This document shows positions 34,387-43,316 of a stretch of DNA of 64,000 bases, piece after piece. Position 1 is the first letter of the stretch; every line of letters starts with the position of its first letter. The notes under the pieces are model-generated. The model searched no databases and was not told the DNA's origin. It saw only the letters and a program-made list of their open reading frames with translations. Source of the DNA: Sandaracinaceae bacterium (GTDB lineage: Bacteria; Myxococcota_A; Polyangia; Polyangiales; Houyiibacteriaceae); the NCBI GenBank assembly GCA_016706685.1, contig JADJJE010000021.1, positions 1 to 64,000 on the forward strand, read 5' to 3'. Made by a program: the position numbers and the translations under genes.

Positions 34387-37113
34387 ATGAACTCCCCATC
34401 ACTCCCATTGGTCCCGCGCCCGCTCGTCTCCCTCGCCGCCCTGATCGCGATGGCCAGCTGTTCCTCGCCGACCGGGCAGCCGCTCGGCGGCCCCGCGCCG
34501 CTCACCTACGACGCAGCGCCCCAGCCGCCATCCATCCTGCGCGACGTGGCCAGGGTGAACGACGAGCAGGAGTGGAACGGCCCGCACGTCCCCGGGCTGC
34601 GCACCACCATGGACGGCCGGGTCGCGCTCCGGGTGCAGGGCGGACCGTCCACGCTCGGGTTCTACCTCTTCGTCCCGGAGGCCCTCGACGAGCCCATCCT
34701 CACGGGCCCGTCGGGCCCACGGATGCTGGCGAGCGCCACCCCCCTCGAGGTCACGCTGCCGCCTGCGGCCGAGCCGGGGCTGTACCGGGTGGGACACCAC
34801 ACCATCTGCGACCCCACGGAGGAGTTTCCGGTGCCGGGTGAGCGGCCCAACCCGTACCCCTGCGGCACGGACCTCGCGAACGACTGCTACGACTTCACGG
34901 TCATCAGCTCCATCTCGGTGCCCCTGATCACGCTGTACATCTGGGGCACCCCGGTCACCGTCGAGGTGGCGTCGCCCAAGACGGCGCAGGCCAACATCGT
35001 CCGCGTGGAGCTGGGGACCTCCGTCCGAGGAGCCGAGATCTCCAACTCGCCCGAGCTCGCCGAGGTGGCCGTGACCATGGACGGGCGGCTTCTCACCGGG
35101 CGGCTCGGCGGCGCCAACCGCTACTGGACCAACCCGCAAACGGGCGAGCAGCTCACGCGCCCGTACGACCTGGTCTACTCCGTGCTCCCCGACGACGCCG
35201 ACCCGTGCGACGTGACGCGCTGGACCGACTTCCACCCGATGACCCACGCGCCCTTCGACCCGAACATGACGCGCTACGGCCTCGCGGCGTACCCGTTCCG
35301 CGACAGCGAAGGAGAGCTGCTCGGCGATGGCGAGGACATGGGCGGCAGCTACCCGTGGGTGGACCGCGAAGGCGCCAACGTCTTCATGACCGGCGTGCCC
35401 GGCGTCATCACGGAGCAGTCCGAGGAAGACTACCCACGGCGCTGCGTGGTCGCGGGCTGTGAAGAGCTGGAGTACGAGCGGGACTTCGATCGAGGCTTCC
35501 TGGTCGCGGGCCTCTGGACGCACGGCAAGCTCGTCCACCTCGACGCGCTCATCAACAACGTGGACTGGTCGGTGGGCGTGCGCCCCGACACCCACTACCT
35601 GGTGGACCTCTACCGAGACGACGCGGGCGATCCGGTGTCCGTGCGCTTCGGATCGGGCCGCGGGTTCGATGCCCAGATCCCCGGGTACCCCGGCAACGCC
35701 AACATCCTCGACTCGTTCCAGGCGATGCTGAACCACCGCCCGGCCGCGCGCACCATCACGCCCCGCGACGTCGTGTGGATCATGAACACCGGCGTGGCCA
35801 CCGACGAGGTGGTGTTCGACGACTTCTTGGATCCGCGCGCGTACATCGTGTCCAACATGCAGGCGTCGGTCACCCAGGTGCGCGAGGACCGCGGCCGAGG
35901 CCCCGCGACCACGGGGGTGCCCATCCACTGGAACGGCCAGAAGCGCAGGCTCGGCTTGAACCTGGGCATCAGCAACCAGCGCAGCTACACCATCATCCCC
36001 GGCGAGCAGGTGGACGTGCACATCCAGAACGCGGCCACCTCGCTGGTGTTGCCTGTGCCCGCCTATGGCGTGGTGGAGGCAGGCACCGGCCGCTCGGAGC
36101 CGGTGGCGCTCGGCGGGTTCTACGGCCGCGGCTTCTGGCTGGATGGTGACAACCGCATTCGCTACGCCACGCCCGCGCAGCCCGAGCCGACCACGGACGA
36201 CTGGTACGTGGGATTGTTCGTCGACCCGCGCACCACCGAGGGCGCCACCCGCGCGCTGATCTCGTTCCCCGACGGGACGTCCGTGCGCCTCGTGGACCGG
36301 CAGACGCTGCAGTACGTGTTCAACGAGCGCGTGGAGCACGAAGTGGCGCTCCCGCCTCACGACACCGGCTGGATTCACCTCGGGTGGCACGTGCGTCGCG
36401 ACCACCGCGAGCTGACGTTGCTGGTCGATGGATTCCCGTTGGATCGCTTCGAGCCCACGCGGCCGTACTTCGGCGTCCCGGAAGGCGAGCTGTTCCTCGG
36501 TCGCGGCCCGGACCGCCGCTCGGGGGACCGCGACGCGGGCGTGCGCGGCTGGGTGGACGACTTCAAGGTGCTCGCTCACGCCGTGGACGCCGAGGTGGCT
36601 TGCAACCACGCGGGTGGCACCCTGGTGCAGCTCGGCGGCGACGTGCTCGGGGCCCAGGCCGACCGCTACCCCGCCTGGGCGCACGCCGAGGTGGCTGCGG
36701 CCGCCGGGCGCCCCGAGGGAGCGCGCTATGCCTGCTTCCACGACTACAGCGCCGACAACGCCGCCACCCTGGCGAGCATCCCCGCGGGCACCGAGTCCAT
36801 CCGCGACGCGATCATCTTCCCCGAGGGGCCCCTGCGTGCCGGCGTGCCGCGCCCGGACTCGTCCAGCAATGCGTTCTGCCTGAGCTGCCACAGCGCCGCC
36901 GGCATCGGCAGCATGGGGCTCGCTGCCCTCGAGGCTCGGCCTGGCGTCCTGCTCGAAGACGACCCGCGCCGTCAGCCCCACCAGCCTCCTCGGCGGGTGT
37001 TCGGCAACATCCCGGCGGGGTGGATCCCTCCGGGGAGTGGCCCCGGGAGCCCCGCCGAGGCGTTCCGCGCGCCGCCCGAGGGCGTGCTCATCGACGAGTG
37101 GGTGCTCCCTTGA
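34387..37113 (+). CDS. large LamG-domain lipoprotein with a CxxCH motif
   Basis: 908 residues from the ATG at 34387, with lipobox AMASC. The first 550 residues form unrecognised beta-rich modules. A concanavalin/LamG-like domain lies at about 605-730 (DDWYVGLFVDPRTTEGATRA, GWIHLGWHVRRDHRELTLLV then DGFPL, ELFLGRGPDRR, VRGWVDDFKVLAHAV). Close to the C-terminus FCLSCHSAAGIG (about 830-840) has the CxxCH signature of c-type haem attachment, with a Met (IGSMG) nearby that could be the second ligand. It lies 22 nt after GH31 and its stop overlaps the amidohydrolase start. Possibly binds polysaccharide or a cell-surface ligand with a redox end; haem binding is inference. Confidence 0.65.
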   Translation: MNSPSLPLVPRPLVSLAALIAMASCSSPTGQPLGGPAPLTYDAAPQPPSILRDVARVNDEQEWNGPHVPGLRTTMDGRVALRVQGGPSTLGFYLFVPEALDEPILTGPSGPRMLASATPLEVTLPPAAEPGLYRVGHHTICDPTEEFPVPGERPNPYPCGTDLANDCYDFTVISSISVPLITLYIWGTPVTVEVASPKTAQANIVRVELGTSVRGAEISNSPELAEVAVTMDGRLLTGRLGGANRYWTNPQTGEQLTRPYDLVYSVLPDDADPCDVTRWTDFHPMTHAPFDPNMTRYGLAAYPFRDSEGELLGDGEDMGGSYPWVDREGANVFMTGVPGVITEQSEEDYPRRCVVAGCEELEYERDFDRGFLVAGLWTHGKLVHLDALINNVDWSVGVRPDTHYLVDLYRDDAGDPVSVRFGSGRGFDAQIPGYPGNANILDSFQAMLNHRPAARTITPRDVVWIMNTGVATDEVVFDDFLDPRAYIVSNMQASVTQVREDRGRGPATTGVPIHWNGQKRRLGLNLGISNQRSYTIIPGEQVDVHIQNAATSLVLPVPAYGVVEAGTGRSEPVALGGFYGRGFWLDGDNRIRYATPAQPEPTTDDWYVGLFVDPRTTEGATRALISFPDGTSVRLVDRQTLQYVFNERVEHEVALPPHDTGWIHLGWHVRRDHRELTLLVDGFPLDRFEPTRPYFGVPEGELFLGRGPDRRSGDRDAGVRGWVDDFKVLAHAVDAEVACNHAGGTLVQLGGDVLGAQADRYPAWAHAEVAAAAGRPEGARYACFHDYSADNAATLASIPAGTESIRDAIIFPEGPLRAGVPRPDSSSNAFCLSCHSAAGIGSMGLAALEARPGVLLEDDPRRQPHQPPRRVFGNIPAGWIPPGSGPGSPAEAFRAPPEGVLIDEWVLP

Positions 37114-38840
37114 CGCTGGCGAGCTGCTCGAGCTCACGACTCCTGGTCAGTGTGTTTCTGGGCGTCGTGTGGGTGGGCTGCGCGAGCCCTCTGCAGCCCG
37201 CGGACTTGGTGCTCACGGGTGGCACCATCCACACCGTCGCAGAGGCCATGCCGCGCGCCACCACGGTCGCCATCCGCGACGGCGAGATCGTCTACGTGGG
37301 CGATGCGGATGGTGTGGAGCGCTTCGTCGGCCCCGAGACCGAGACGGTGGACCTCGGCGGACGGCTGGTGCTTCCGGGGTTCATCGATACGCACGCTCAC
37401 CCCGTGCAGGCGGCCGGGCTGGCCTATGCACTGCGGGTGTCGTCGTCGGTGAGTCCGGCGGACGTCGTGCTCCAGGTGGAGGCCTATGCGGCCCGCTACC
37501 CCGACCGCGCCTTCGTGCTCGGCTTCGGCTTCGACGAGACCGCGTTCGGGCCCGACGGACCACGCCGGGAGATGCTCGACAGCGTGGTCTCGGACCGCCC
37601 CGTCATCCTCATCGACCAGGGCGGCCACAGCGCTTGGGTCAACTCCGCCGCGCTCGCGGAGTTCGGCATCGACGCGTCCACCCCCGACCCCATCCCGGGG
37701 CGACACTACTACCAGCGCGATCCCGACGGCACGCCCACCGGCTGGTTGGTCGAGTCCCAGGCCTACATGCCCCACCTCGCCGCGCTCGGGGCCTTCGACG
37801 CGACGGCCGCCGCGAGGCCCAACAACCTGGTCTATGGGCTCTTCTCCAGCGTGGGCATCACCACGGTCTACGACGCGGGGATGTCCTCCTTCGAAGCCGA
37901 GGCTCTCGAGGCGCTCGCCGACATGGATCGGCGGGGCCTGCTCCCCTTTCGCGTGGTGGCCTCGCATCAGATTCAGCACCCCGACCAGGTCGCCTCCGCC
38001 ATCGAGCGCTTCGCGGAGCTGCGCAGCACCTTCGACGGCGACCTTCTGCACATGGGCATGATCAAGATCCACAACGACGGCACCACCGAGGCGCGCACCG
38101 CAGCCTACTTGGAGCCGTACACCGACGTGCCCAGCTCGTCGGGCGCGGTTCTGCTCGACCCGAGCGTGCTGAACCCGTTCGTGGTCGCCATCGACCGCGC
38201 CGGCATCGACGTCCACATCCACGCGATCGGTGACAGGGCGGTGCGTGAGGCGTTGGACGCCATCGCGCTCGCTCGCGCCGAGAACCCCGACGCGGACACG
38301 CGCCACACGCTGGCCCACGTCGAGCAGATCACGGACGCCGACGTGCCACGCTTCGCGGCGCTCGACGTCACGGCCCAGACCACGCCGTACTGGTACTCCT
38401 CCGACTACGCGGGCCAGGAGCTCGTCATCGGTCCCGAGCGCATGATGCGCCTCTACCGCCTCCAGGAGCTCATCGAGTCCGGAGCGCGCGTGACCTACGG
38501 CAGCGACTTCCCCGCCACGGGGGAGGAGCTCCTGTCCATGAGCCCCCTCTGGAACATCGAAGCGGGTGCCACGCGCCAGGCCATCGGCGATCCGAGCGCG
38601 CCGATCCTGGGCGGTGTCGGCGCGCGCACGAGCGTGGAGGACATGGTGCGTGGCTACACCCTCGACGCGGCCCACCAGCTCCACATGGAAGATCAGGTGG
38701 GCTCCCTCGAGGTGGGCAAGCGCGCGGACCTGGTGGTGCTCGCCGGCAACATCTTCGAGCTGCCCCTCCACGAGATTCACCAGACCGGGGTGGACGCCAC
38801 CATGGTGGATGGCGAGGTCGTGTCAGGGTCGCTGCCCTAG
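37110..38840 (+). CDS. YtcJ-type amidohydrolase lipoprotein
   Basis: About 576 residues. There is no ATG near the start. A TTG at 37110 overlaps the preceding stop (TTGA) and a GTG at 37098 is also in frame; either gives the hydrophobic signal LLVSVFLGVVWVGC with a lipobox Cys. The body is a composite amidohydrolase: LVLTGGTIHTVAEAMP, metal site FIDTHAHP, MIKIHNDGTTEART, DVHIHAIGDRAVREALDAI, TLAHVEQI and TYGSDFPATGEELL. These match the YtcJ/N-substituted-formamide-deformylase group, metal hydrolases for amides or carbamates. Export of such an enzyme is unusual. Likely the end of the AraC-controlled operon. Confidence 0.8.
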   Translation: MTLASCSSSRLLVSVFLGVVWVGCASPLQPADLVLTGGTIHTVAEAMPRATTVAIRDGEIVYVGDADGVERFVGPETETVDLGGRLVLPGFIDTHAHPVQAAGLAYALRVSSSVSPADVVLQVEAYAARYPDRAFVLGFGFDETAFGPDGPRREMLDSVVSDRPVILIDQGGHSAWVNSAALAEFGIDASTPDPIPGRHYYQRDPDGTPTGWLVESQAYMPHLAALGAFDATAAARPNNLVYGLFSSVGITTVYDAGMSSFEAEALEALADMDRRGLLPFRVVASHQIQHPDQVASAIERFAELRSTFDGDLLHMGMIKIHNDGTTEARTAAYLEPYTDVPSSSGAVLLDPSVLNPFVVAIDRAGIDVHIHAIGDRAVREALDAIALARAENPDADTRHTLAHVEQITDADVPRFAALDVTAQTTPYWYSSDYAGQELVIGPERMMRLYRLQELIESGARVTYGSDFPATGEELLSMSPLWNIEAGATRQAIGDPSAPILGGVGARTSVEDMVRGYTLDAAHQLHMEDQVGSLEVGKRADLVVLAGNIFELPLHEIHQTGVDATMVDGEVVSGSLP

Positions 38841-38848
38841 CGCCGGGC

Positions 38849-39637
38849 TCAGTTCTCGACCAGCTCGGACTCCACCACCATGTCGAGCACGTAGGCCACC
38901 GACGACCCATCGGCCGGGGGGTTGGCCACACGGTAGCGCAGCACGCGCACCACGTTGCGGGTGCCCGGCTCGTGGGTGTAGCCCTCGATGTCCTGGTAGA
39001 GGAACTCCCACTCGCCGTGCTCCACCTGGAGGCCGTTGTCGTCGTAGCGGACCTCGCGGATGTGCAGGCACTGGTAGTCCGGCATCATGGCGTGGTGGCA
39101 GGCCACGCGCTGCGGGGCCACCTCGAAGAACACGCGCTCGCCCGCGGTGCCGAAGCGCGTGTCGGCGGTGGGCTCGCCGCGGAAGCGCAGCGTGTCGCCC
39201 TCTGGGGTGGTCAGCACCAGCACGTCGTCGGCTTCGAGCTGCAGCGTGCCGCCTCCGCCGAGCACGCCCGCGATCGCGCTCTCGGCGCGCATGAGCGGCT
39301 CTTCGCAGGCCATCTCGGTCTGCATCAGCCCACCCACCGAGAACGCGCCGTCCGCCACGCTGAAGCTGCCGCCCATGCGGTTGCAGGCGTTCGAGACCGA
39401 CACGCGGCCGTCGGTGAAGTCCAGCGTCACGGGCCGCTCGGGGTTGGGGAAGAACGCGTCGAGGCGGGTGCCGTCAGCGCTCGTCGCGTCCACCAGCTGC
39501 CAGTGGTAGGCCGAGAGGCGGGGGTCGGACGTGCCCTCGGTGGTCTCGTCGGGCGTGGTGCTGGAGGTCTCGCCGCGCTTGCAGCCGGGGGCAGCGAGCA
39601 TGAGGAGCATGAGGAAGAGGAGGGAGATGCGTTTCAT
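38849..39637 (-). CDS. META/DUF4377-type lipoprotein
   Basis: 262 residues with a clear lipoprotein signal (MKRISLLFLMLLMLAAPGC, Cys19). The first domain (about 45-160) looks like a META/HslJ domain: VTLDFTDGRVSVSNACNRMG and GGLMQTEMACEEPLM hold its two characteristic Cys positions. The second part (VACHHAMMPDYQCLHIREVR, WEFLYQDIEGYTHEPG) matches DUF4377, which often follows META domains. Envelope-localised; such proteins are linked to stress resistance, but no reaction is known. Confidence 0.75.
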   Translation of the reverse strand: MKRISLLFLMLLMLAAPGCKRGETSSTTPDETTEGTSDPRLSAYHWQLVDATSADGTRLDAFFPNPERPVTLDFTDGRVSVSNACNRMGGSFSVADGAFSVGGLMQTEMACEEPLMRAESAIAGVLGGGGTLQLEADDVLVLTTPEGDTLRFRGEPTADTRFGTAGERVFFEVAPQRVACHHAMMPDYQCLHIREVRYDDNGLQVEHGEWEFLYQDIEGYTHEPGTRNVVRVLRYRVANPPADGSSVAYVLDMVVESELVEN

Positions 39638-39728
39638 GGGGGTCTATCGAAGGGGGGAGGGCGCGAGCGGGTCGCGCGGTGCGACGACAGACGCTGGGCC
39701 TGCGAGGATGATTCAGTGTGGAGGAGCG

Positions 39729-39796
<68 letters not shown>

Positions 39797-39808
39797 GGGA
39801 CGTGGACT

Positions 39809-41317
39809 CTAGGCTCGGGCGGCGATCTGCCGGGTGAGCACGTCGGCCATGGCCATGCAGGTGGCCTGCGGGTTCACGGCGGTGGGGCTCGGGAAGATGC
39901 TCGTGTCGCAGATGTAGACGCCTTCGACCCCGCGCACGGCGCCGCTCGGGTCCACGGGGCCTTCGCTCTCGGAGGCGCTCATGCGGCACGAACCGAAGGC
40001 GTGGTTGCCGGTCATCATCATGTGCTTGGCGCCCAGCTTCGAGCTCAGCAGGTGCTCGGTGTCGCGCTTGTTGCGCAGCTTGCTGGGGACGCCCGGCATG
40101 GTGCCGGTGGACACGTACTGGGCGCCCACGTCCAAGAAGCCGTCGGCGGCCATCTTCATGCCGCGGAACACGTTGCGGGCCTCGAAGTCCGGCACCTGGA
40201 ACTTCATGTTGGGGCGCCCGTGGCGGTCGGCCTTCACGCTGCCGCTGCACTTCCCGCGGTAGACGATGGCGATGACGGCCATGTACTTGATCTCGGAGAG
40301 TTCGCGCAGGAACGCCTCGCCCATGCCGCCCCACTTGGCCAGCAAGAGGCCCGGCGGTGCCCACAGCGACTCGAACTTCATGCCGCGGATGTCTTCGCTG
40401 ATGGCGCCCCAGCCCTGCGTGGCGCCGATCCACGGGTCCACGCGCTCCTCCATGCGCGCGATGACGCCGCCCGTGAGGTGCACGTTGAGCGTGGCGCCGA
40501 TGCGGCCGCGCGGGTTGATGCCGCTGCGCTGCAGGATGACGGGCGTGTTCATGACGCCGGCGGCCAGCACGATGCGCGGCGCGCGCACGTGGAAGGTGCC
40601 CACGCTGCGCCGGCCACGCGGGTCCACCACGCGGCCCGTCACGCCCACGGCGCGGGTGCCTTCCATCTCGATGTTCTCCACGTGCGCGCAGGTGTAGACG
40701 CGCGCGCCGTCCTTCACGGCATAGGGGATGTAGCTGCGGTCCGTGGACTGCTTGGCCCCGCTCGCGCAGCCCACCAGGCAGTCGGCGCAGCCCTCGCAGT
40801 TGTGCACCGCGCGCGGCAGGGCCTTGCCCGGCTGCCCGGCGGCAGCCAGCGCCTTCTGCACCACTCGGTTGCGCGGGCCCATCACCGACATGGGCGTGGG
40901 GGCCGTGCGCGTGCCCTCGAAGATGCGCTCGAACGCGGCGTCCAGCTCGGGGCCCTCCAGCCAGTGGAGCCCGTTGCTGCGCGACCAGTCCTGCCGCACC
41001 CAGTCCGGGATCTTGAGCATGATGGCCGAGTTCATGACGGTGCTGCCGCCCAGGCAGCGGCCCTGCATGATGGGCACGGGGGACTTGGCCTGGATGATGC
41101 GCAGGCCGCCGTCCCACATGTACTGACTCATGAAGCCGGGTCCGTCGCGCGTCATGTCCTCGGGGGCGATCTGCGGGCCGGCCTCCAGCACCACCGTGCG
41201 CAGCCCAGCGGCCGCGAAGTTCCTAGCCGCCACGGCGCCGCCCGCGCCGCTGCCCACCACGATGACGTCGGCGTGGTCGTCGAAGCCGCCCGTCAGGTCT
41301 TTGAGATGGTGGATCAC
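39809..41317 (-). CDS. GMC-family FAD oxidoreductase
   Basis: 502 residues from the GTG at 41317, which overlaps the small-subunit stop by 4 nt (GTGA). FAD-binding motif DVIVVGSGAGGAVAARNFAA (about 17-36), GGSTVMNSAIMLKIP near 90, and a Cys cluster CEGCADCLVGCASGAKQS that could bind an Fe-S cluster. GMC C-terminus: GNHAFGSCRMS with the catalytic His region, then GVYICDTSIFPSPTAVNPQ. This Cys-bearing subgroup oxidises sterols or other alcohols together with a small helical subunit. No signal peptide seen in the large subunit. Confidence 0.8.
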   Translation of the reverse strand: MIHHLKDLTGGFDDHADVIVVGSGAGGAVAARNFAAAGLRTVVLEAGPQIAPEDMTRDGPGFMSQYMWDGGLRIIQAKSPVPIMQGRCLGGSTVMNSAIMLKIPDWVRQDWSRSNGLHWLEGPELDAAFERIFEGTRTAPTPMSVMGPRNRVVQKALAAAGQPGKALPRAVHNCEGCADCLVGCASGAKQSTDRSYIPYAVKDGARVYTCAHVENIEMEGTRAVGVTGRVVDPRGRRSVGTFHVRAPRIVLAAGVMNTPVILQRSGINPRGRIGATLNVHLTGGVIARMEERVDPWIGATQGWGAISEDIRGMKFESLWAPPGLLLAKWGGMGEAFLRELSEIKYMAVIAIVYRGKCSGSVKADRHGRPNMKFQVPDFEARNVFRGMKMAADGFLDVGAQYVSTGTMPGVPSKLRNKRDTEHLLSSKLGAKHMMMTGNHAFGSCRMSASESEGPVDPSGAVRGVEGVYICDTSIFPSPTAVNPQATCMAMADVLTRQIAARA

Positions 41318-41802
41318 GCGTTGCCGCCCTTCGAGTTCTCCACCGCCGACACCCGCGCGCGGTCGCGCACCAGGTAGTCCACGTCCACGTCGATGCGGAA
41401 TGGGTCGCTGGGCCGGTCGCAGTGCGTCACCTGCCCGATGTAGCGCACCACGCTCGGGTGCCCGAAGTAGGTCATGGCCAGCGTGGCCTTGAGCGCTCCC
41501 ACGAACTGCCCCATGGGCGAGAAGGGCTCTTTGTACCAGCGCTCGAACGCCTCCCGGCGACGTGCGAGGGGGACACGCTTCAAGCCTGGCCGCTCCCCCA
41601 GCGAGAGCGGCAGCATCACGTCGGCGGCCACGAACAGCGCGCCCACCAGCTGCGTGCGGTGCGGCGGCAGGTCTTCGAGGTAGCGCAGCGTGCGCGACGC
41701 CACGTCCGTGCTGCGCCAGTCCGGCGCTCCGAAGTCGTTCTCCGGATACAGCACCTCGGCCGTGCCTTCGATCCCGCTCACCATGCTCTCGACCATGCGC
41801 AT
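41314..41802 (-). CDS. gluconate-2-dehydrogenase-subunit-3-like small subunit
   Basis: 162 residues. The text AEVLYPENDFGAPDWRSTD, DLPPHRTQLVGALFVAADVM and GALKATLAMTYFGHPSVV fits the helical partner subunits (gluconate 2-dehydrogenase subunit 3 type) that accompany GMC oxidoreductases. It overlaps the GMC gene by 4 nt and so is translated with it. No twin-Arg signal is present, unlike in exported homologues, so the complex may be cytoplasmic. It follows the P450 gene by 65 nt on the same strand. Confidence 0.65.
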   Translation of the reverse strand: MRMVESMVSGIEGTAEVLYPENDFGAPDWRSTDVASRTLRYLEDLPPHRTQLVGALFVAADVMLPLSLGERPGLKRVPLARRREAFERWYKEPFSPMGQFVGALKATLAMTYFGHPSVVRYIGQVTHCDRPSDPFRIDVDVDYLVRDRARVSAVENSKGGNA

Positions 41803-41867
41803 GCGCGGACCGTATCAGATGCGGCGCCGGGCCCGAAGCGCGCTGCAAGGGGCCCCCCACGATTCGT

Positions 41868-43256
41868 CTACGCGTCCGGGCGCCTCGCTCGAAGGCCGAG
41901 GCGAAACGCTTGCGGCCGTGGCACCGGGCTCAGCGCGAGGCGCAGCGGGCCCGGGTCGTCGAACTCGAACCGCTGCACGATCATGCCGAGCGCCAGCGTG
42001 GCCTCCACCAGCGCGAAGCTGCGCCCGAGGCAGGTGCGGCGACCCACCCCGAAGGGCTTGTAGGCATACGCCGGCCTCTGGCGCGCGCGCTCGGGCAGGA
42101 AGCGGTCGGGATCGAAGCGCAGCGGGTCGGGCCAGACCTCCGGGTCCCGCTGGATGGCAGACAGCAAGAGGGCCACGGGCTGACCGCGCTGCACCGCGTA
42201 GCGGCCACCGAGCAGCGCGTCTTCCTTGGGACCGCGCGAGATGAACGGCAGCGTCGGGTGGAGCCGCAGCGTCTCGTCCAGCACGCAGCGCACACGCTCG
42301 AGGGAGCGGACGGCGGCGAAGGTCGGCGTCCCACCCGCGAAGACCTCGTCCACCTCGGCGCGGAGGGCAGCAGCCAGCGCCCGGTCGCGCGCCACGTAGT
42401 GCAGCGCCAGCGCGAGCAGGCCGGCCGTGGTCTCGTGCCCAGCGATGAGGAAGGTCAGGATCTGGTAGCGCACGTTGGCGTCGCTGAGCAGCTCGCCCGT
42501 CTTCGGGTCCGCGCTGGTCAGCATCCGCGAGAGCAGATCCTTCGGCCAGGCGTCGCGCGGCATGGCGCGCCGGCCGGCGATGACGGGATCCACCAGGTGG
42601 TGCAGGGCCCCCACGTCGCGCTCGAACGCGCGCTGTCTGTGCGCTTCGTACCACTGGCTGAGGCGCGGTCGGAAGGCGCCGTTCACGATCTCCTGCCCGC
42701 CGCGGCCGAGCGCGATCAGGAACGGGTCCAGCTTCGGGCGGTCGAACGTGCCGAAGCGGTGGTCGAAGCCCGCCAGCGAGATGGTCTCGAGCGTGAGCTT
42801 GATCGTGTCGCCCACCACGTCGACCGGCCTCTCGCTGCGTTGCCAGTGATCCAGGAGCTCGTTCAAGACTTCGAGCTTCGCGTCGAAGTAGCGCTCCATC
42901 GCGCTCCCGGCGAACGCGGGCGCGAGCACCCGGTGCGCCGCCCCCCACGCCGCTTCGTCGCTGTGCGCGGTGAAGAGGCCGTCACCTCCCAGCAGACGAA
43001 CGCGCAGCATCAACGGGTCGATCACCTTCTCCCAGCGCTCGTCGTCGACCACCTCGGCCGCTAGCCGGGCGTTGCACACGAAGGTGAGGTCTGGGATGCC
43101 GGGCAGCGGCACACGGAAGACGCCCTCGCGCCGAAAGCGGTCGGCCATGCGCGTGAGCCCGGGGATGATCCCTTCGCGCGTGAGCACGAAGGGGAGCGGG
43201 CCCACCACGGGCCAGGTAGGAATCTGCGGGATGAGCTCTCGTGTCGTGTCGATCAT
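41868..43256 (-). CDS. cytochrome P450 (CYP102-like haem domain)
   Basis: 462 residues of full-length P450. I-helix oxygen-binding motif FLIAGHETTAG, ExxR in LDETLRLHP, PERF-like FDPDRFLPER, and haem-ligand loop FGVGRRTCLGR (Cys at about 409). Text such as RCVLDETLRLHPTLPFIS and AYKPFGVGRR resembles the BM3/CYP102 haem domain, which hydroxylates fatty acids, but no reductase domain is fused here, so a separate electron donor is needed. It precedes the GMC pair on the same strand (possible alcohol-to-carbonyl sequence) and is divergent from a TetR regulator. Confidence 0.9.
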   Translation of the reverse strand: MIDTTRELIPQIPTWPVVGPLPFVLTREGIIPGLTRMADRFRREGVFRVPLPGIPDLTFVCNARLAAEVVDDERWEKVIDPLMLRVRLLGGDGLFTAHSDEAAWGAAHRVLAPAFAGSAMERYFDAKLEVLNELLDHWQRSERPVDVVGDTIKLTLETISLAGFDHRFGTFDRPKLDPFLIALGRGGQEIVNGAFRPRLSQWYEAHRQRAFERDVGALHHLVDPVIAGRRAMPRDAWPKDLLSRMLTSADPKTGELLSDANVRYQILTFLIAGHETTAGLLALALHYVARDRALAAALRAEVDEVFAGGTPTFAAVRSLERVRCVLDETLRLHPTLPFISRGPKEDALLGGRYAVQRGQPVALLLSAIQRDPEVWPDPLRFDPDRFLPERARQRPAYAYKPFGVGRRTCLGRSFALVEATLALGMIVQRFEFDDPGPLRLALSPVPRPQAFRLGLRARRPDA

Positions 43257-43261
43257 GTGCT

Positions 43262-43269
43262 TAGATCTA
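43262..43269. promoter_or_regulatory. TAGATCTA palindrome between P450 and TetR starts
   Basis: A perfect 8-bp palindrome, AT-rich in a GC-rich genome, in the 60-bp space between the divergent P450 and TetR genes. That is where a TetR operator would be expected. TetR operators usually have longer arms, and only the 8-bp core is perfect here. Confidence 0.4.
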
Positions 43270-43316
43270 GGCGCCGTCCGCTCCGCTCTCCACTCGCGTT
43301 CCGGGCTCCGTCCGCC

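Noticed and set aside
31794..34505. 903-codon minus-strand frame opposite the GH31 gene
   Set aside because: The GH31 catalytic motifs and lipobox are on the plus strand. The minus frame is Gly/Arg/Ala/His text without motifs.
34399..37137. 912-codon minus-strand frame opposite the LamG gene
   Set aside because: Shadow frame; the plus strand has the signal, LamG and CxxCH.
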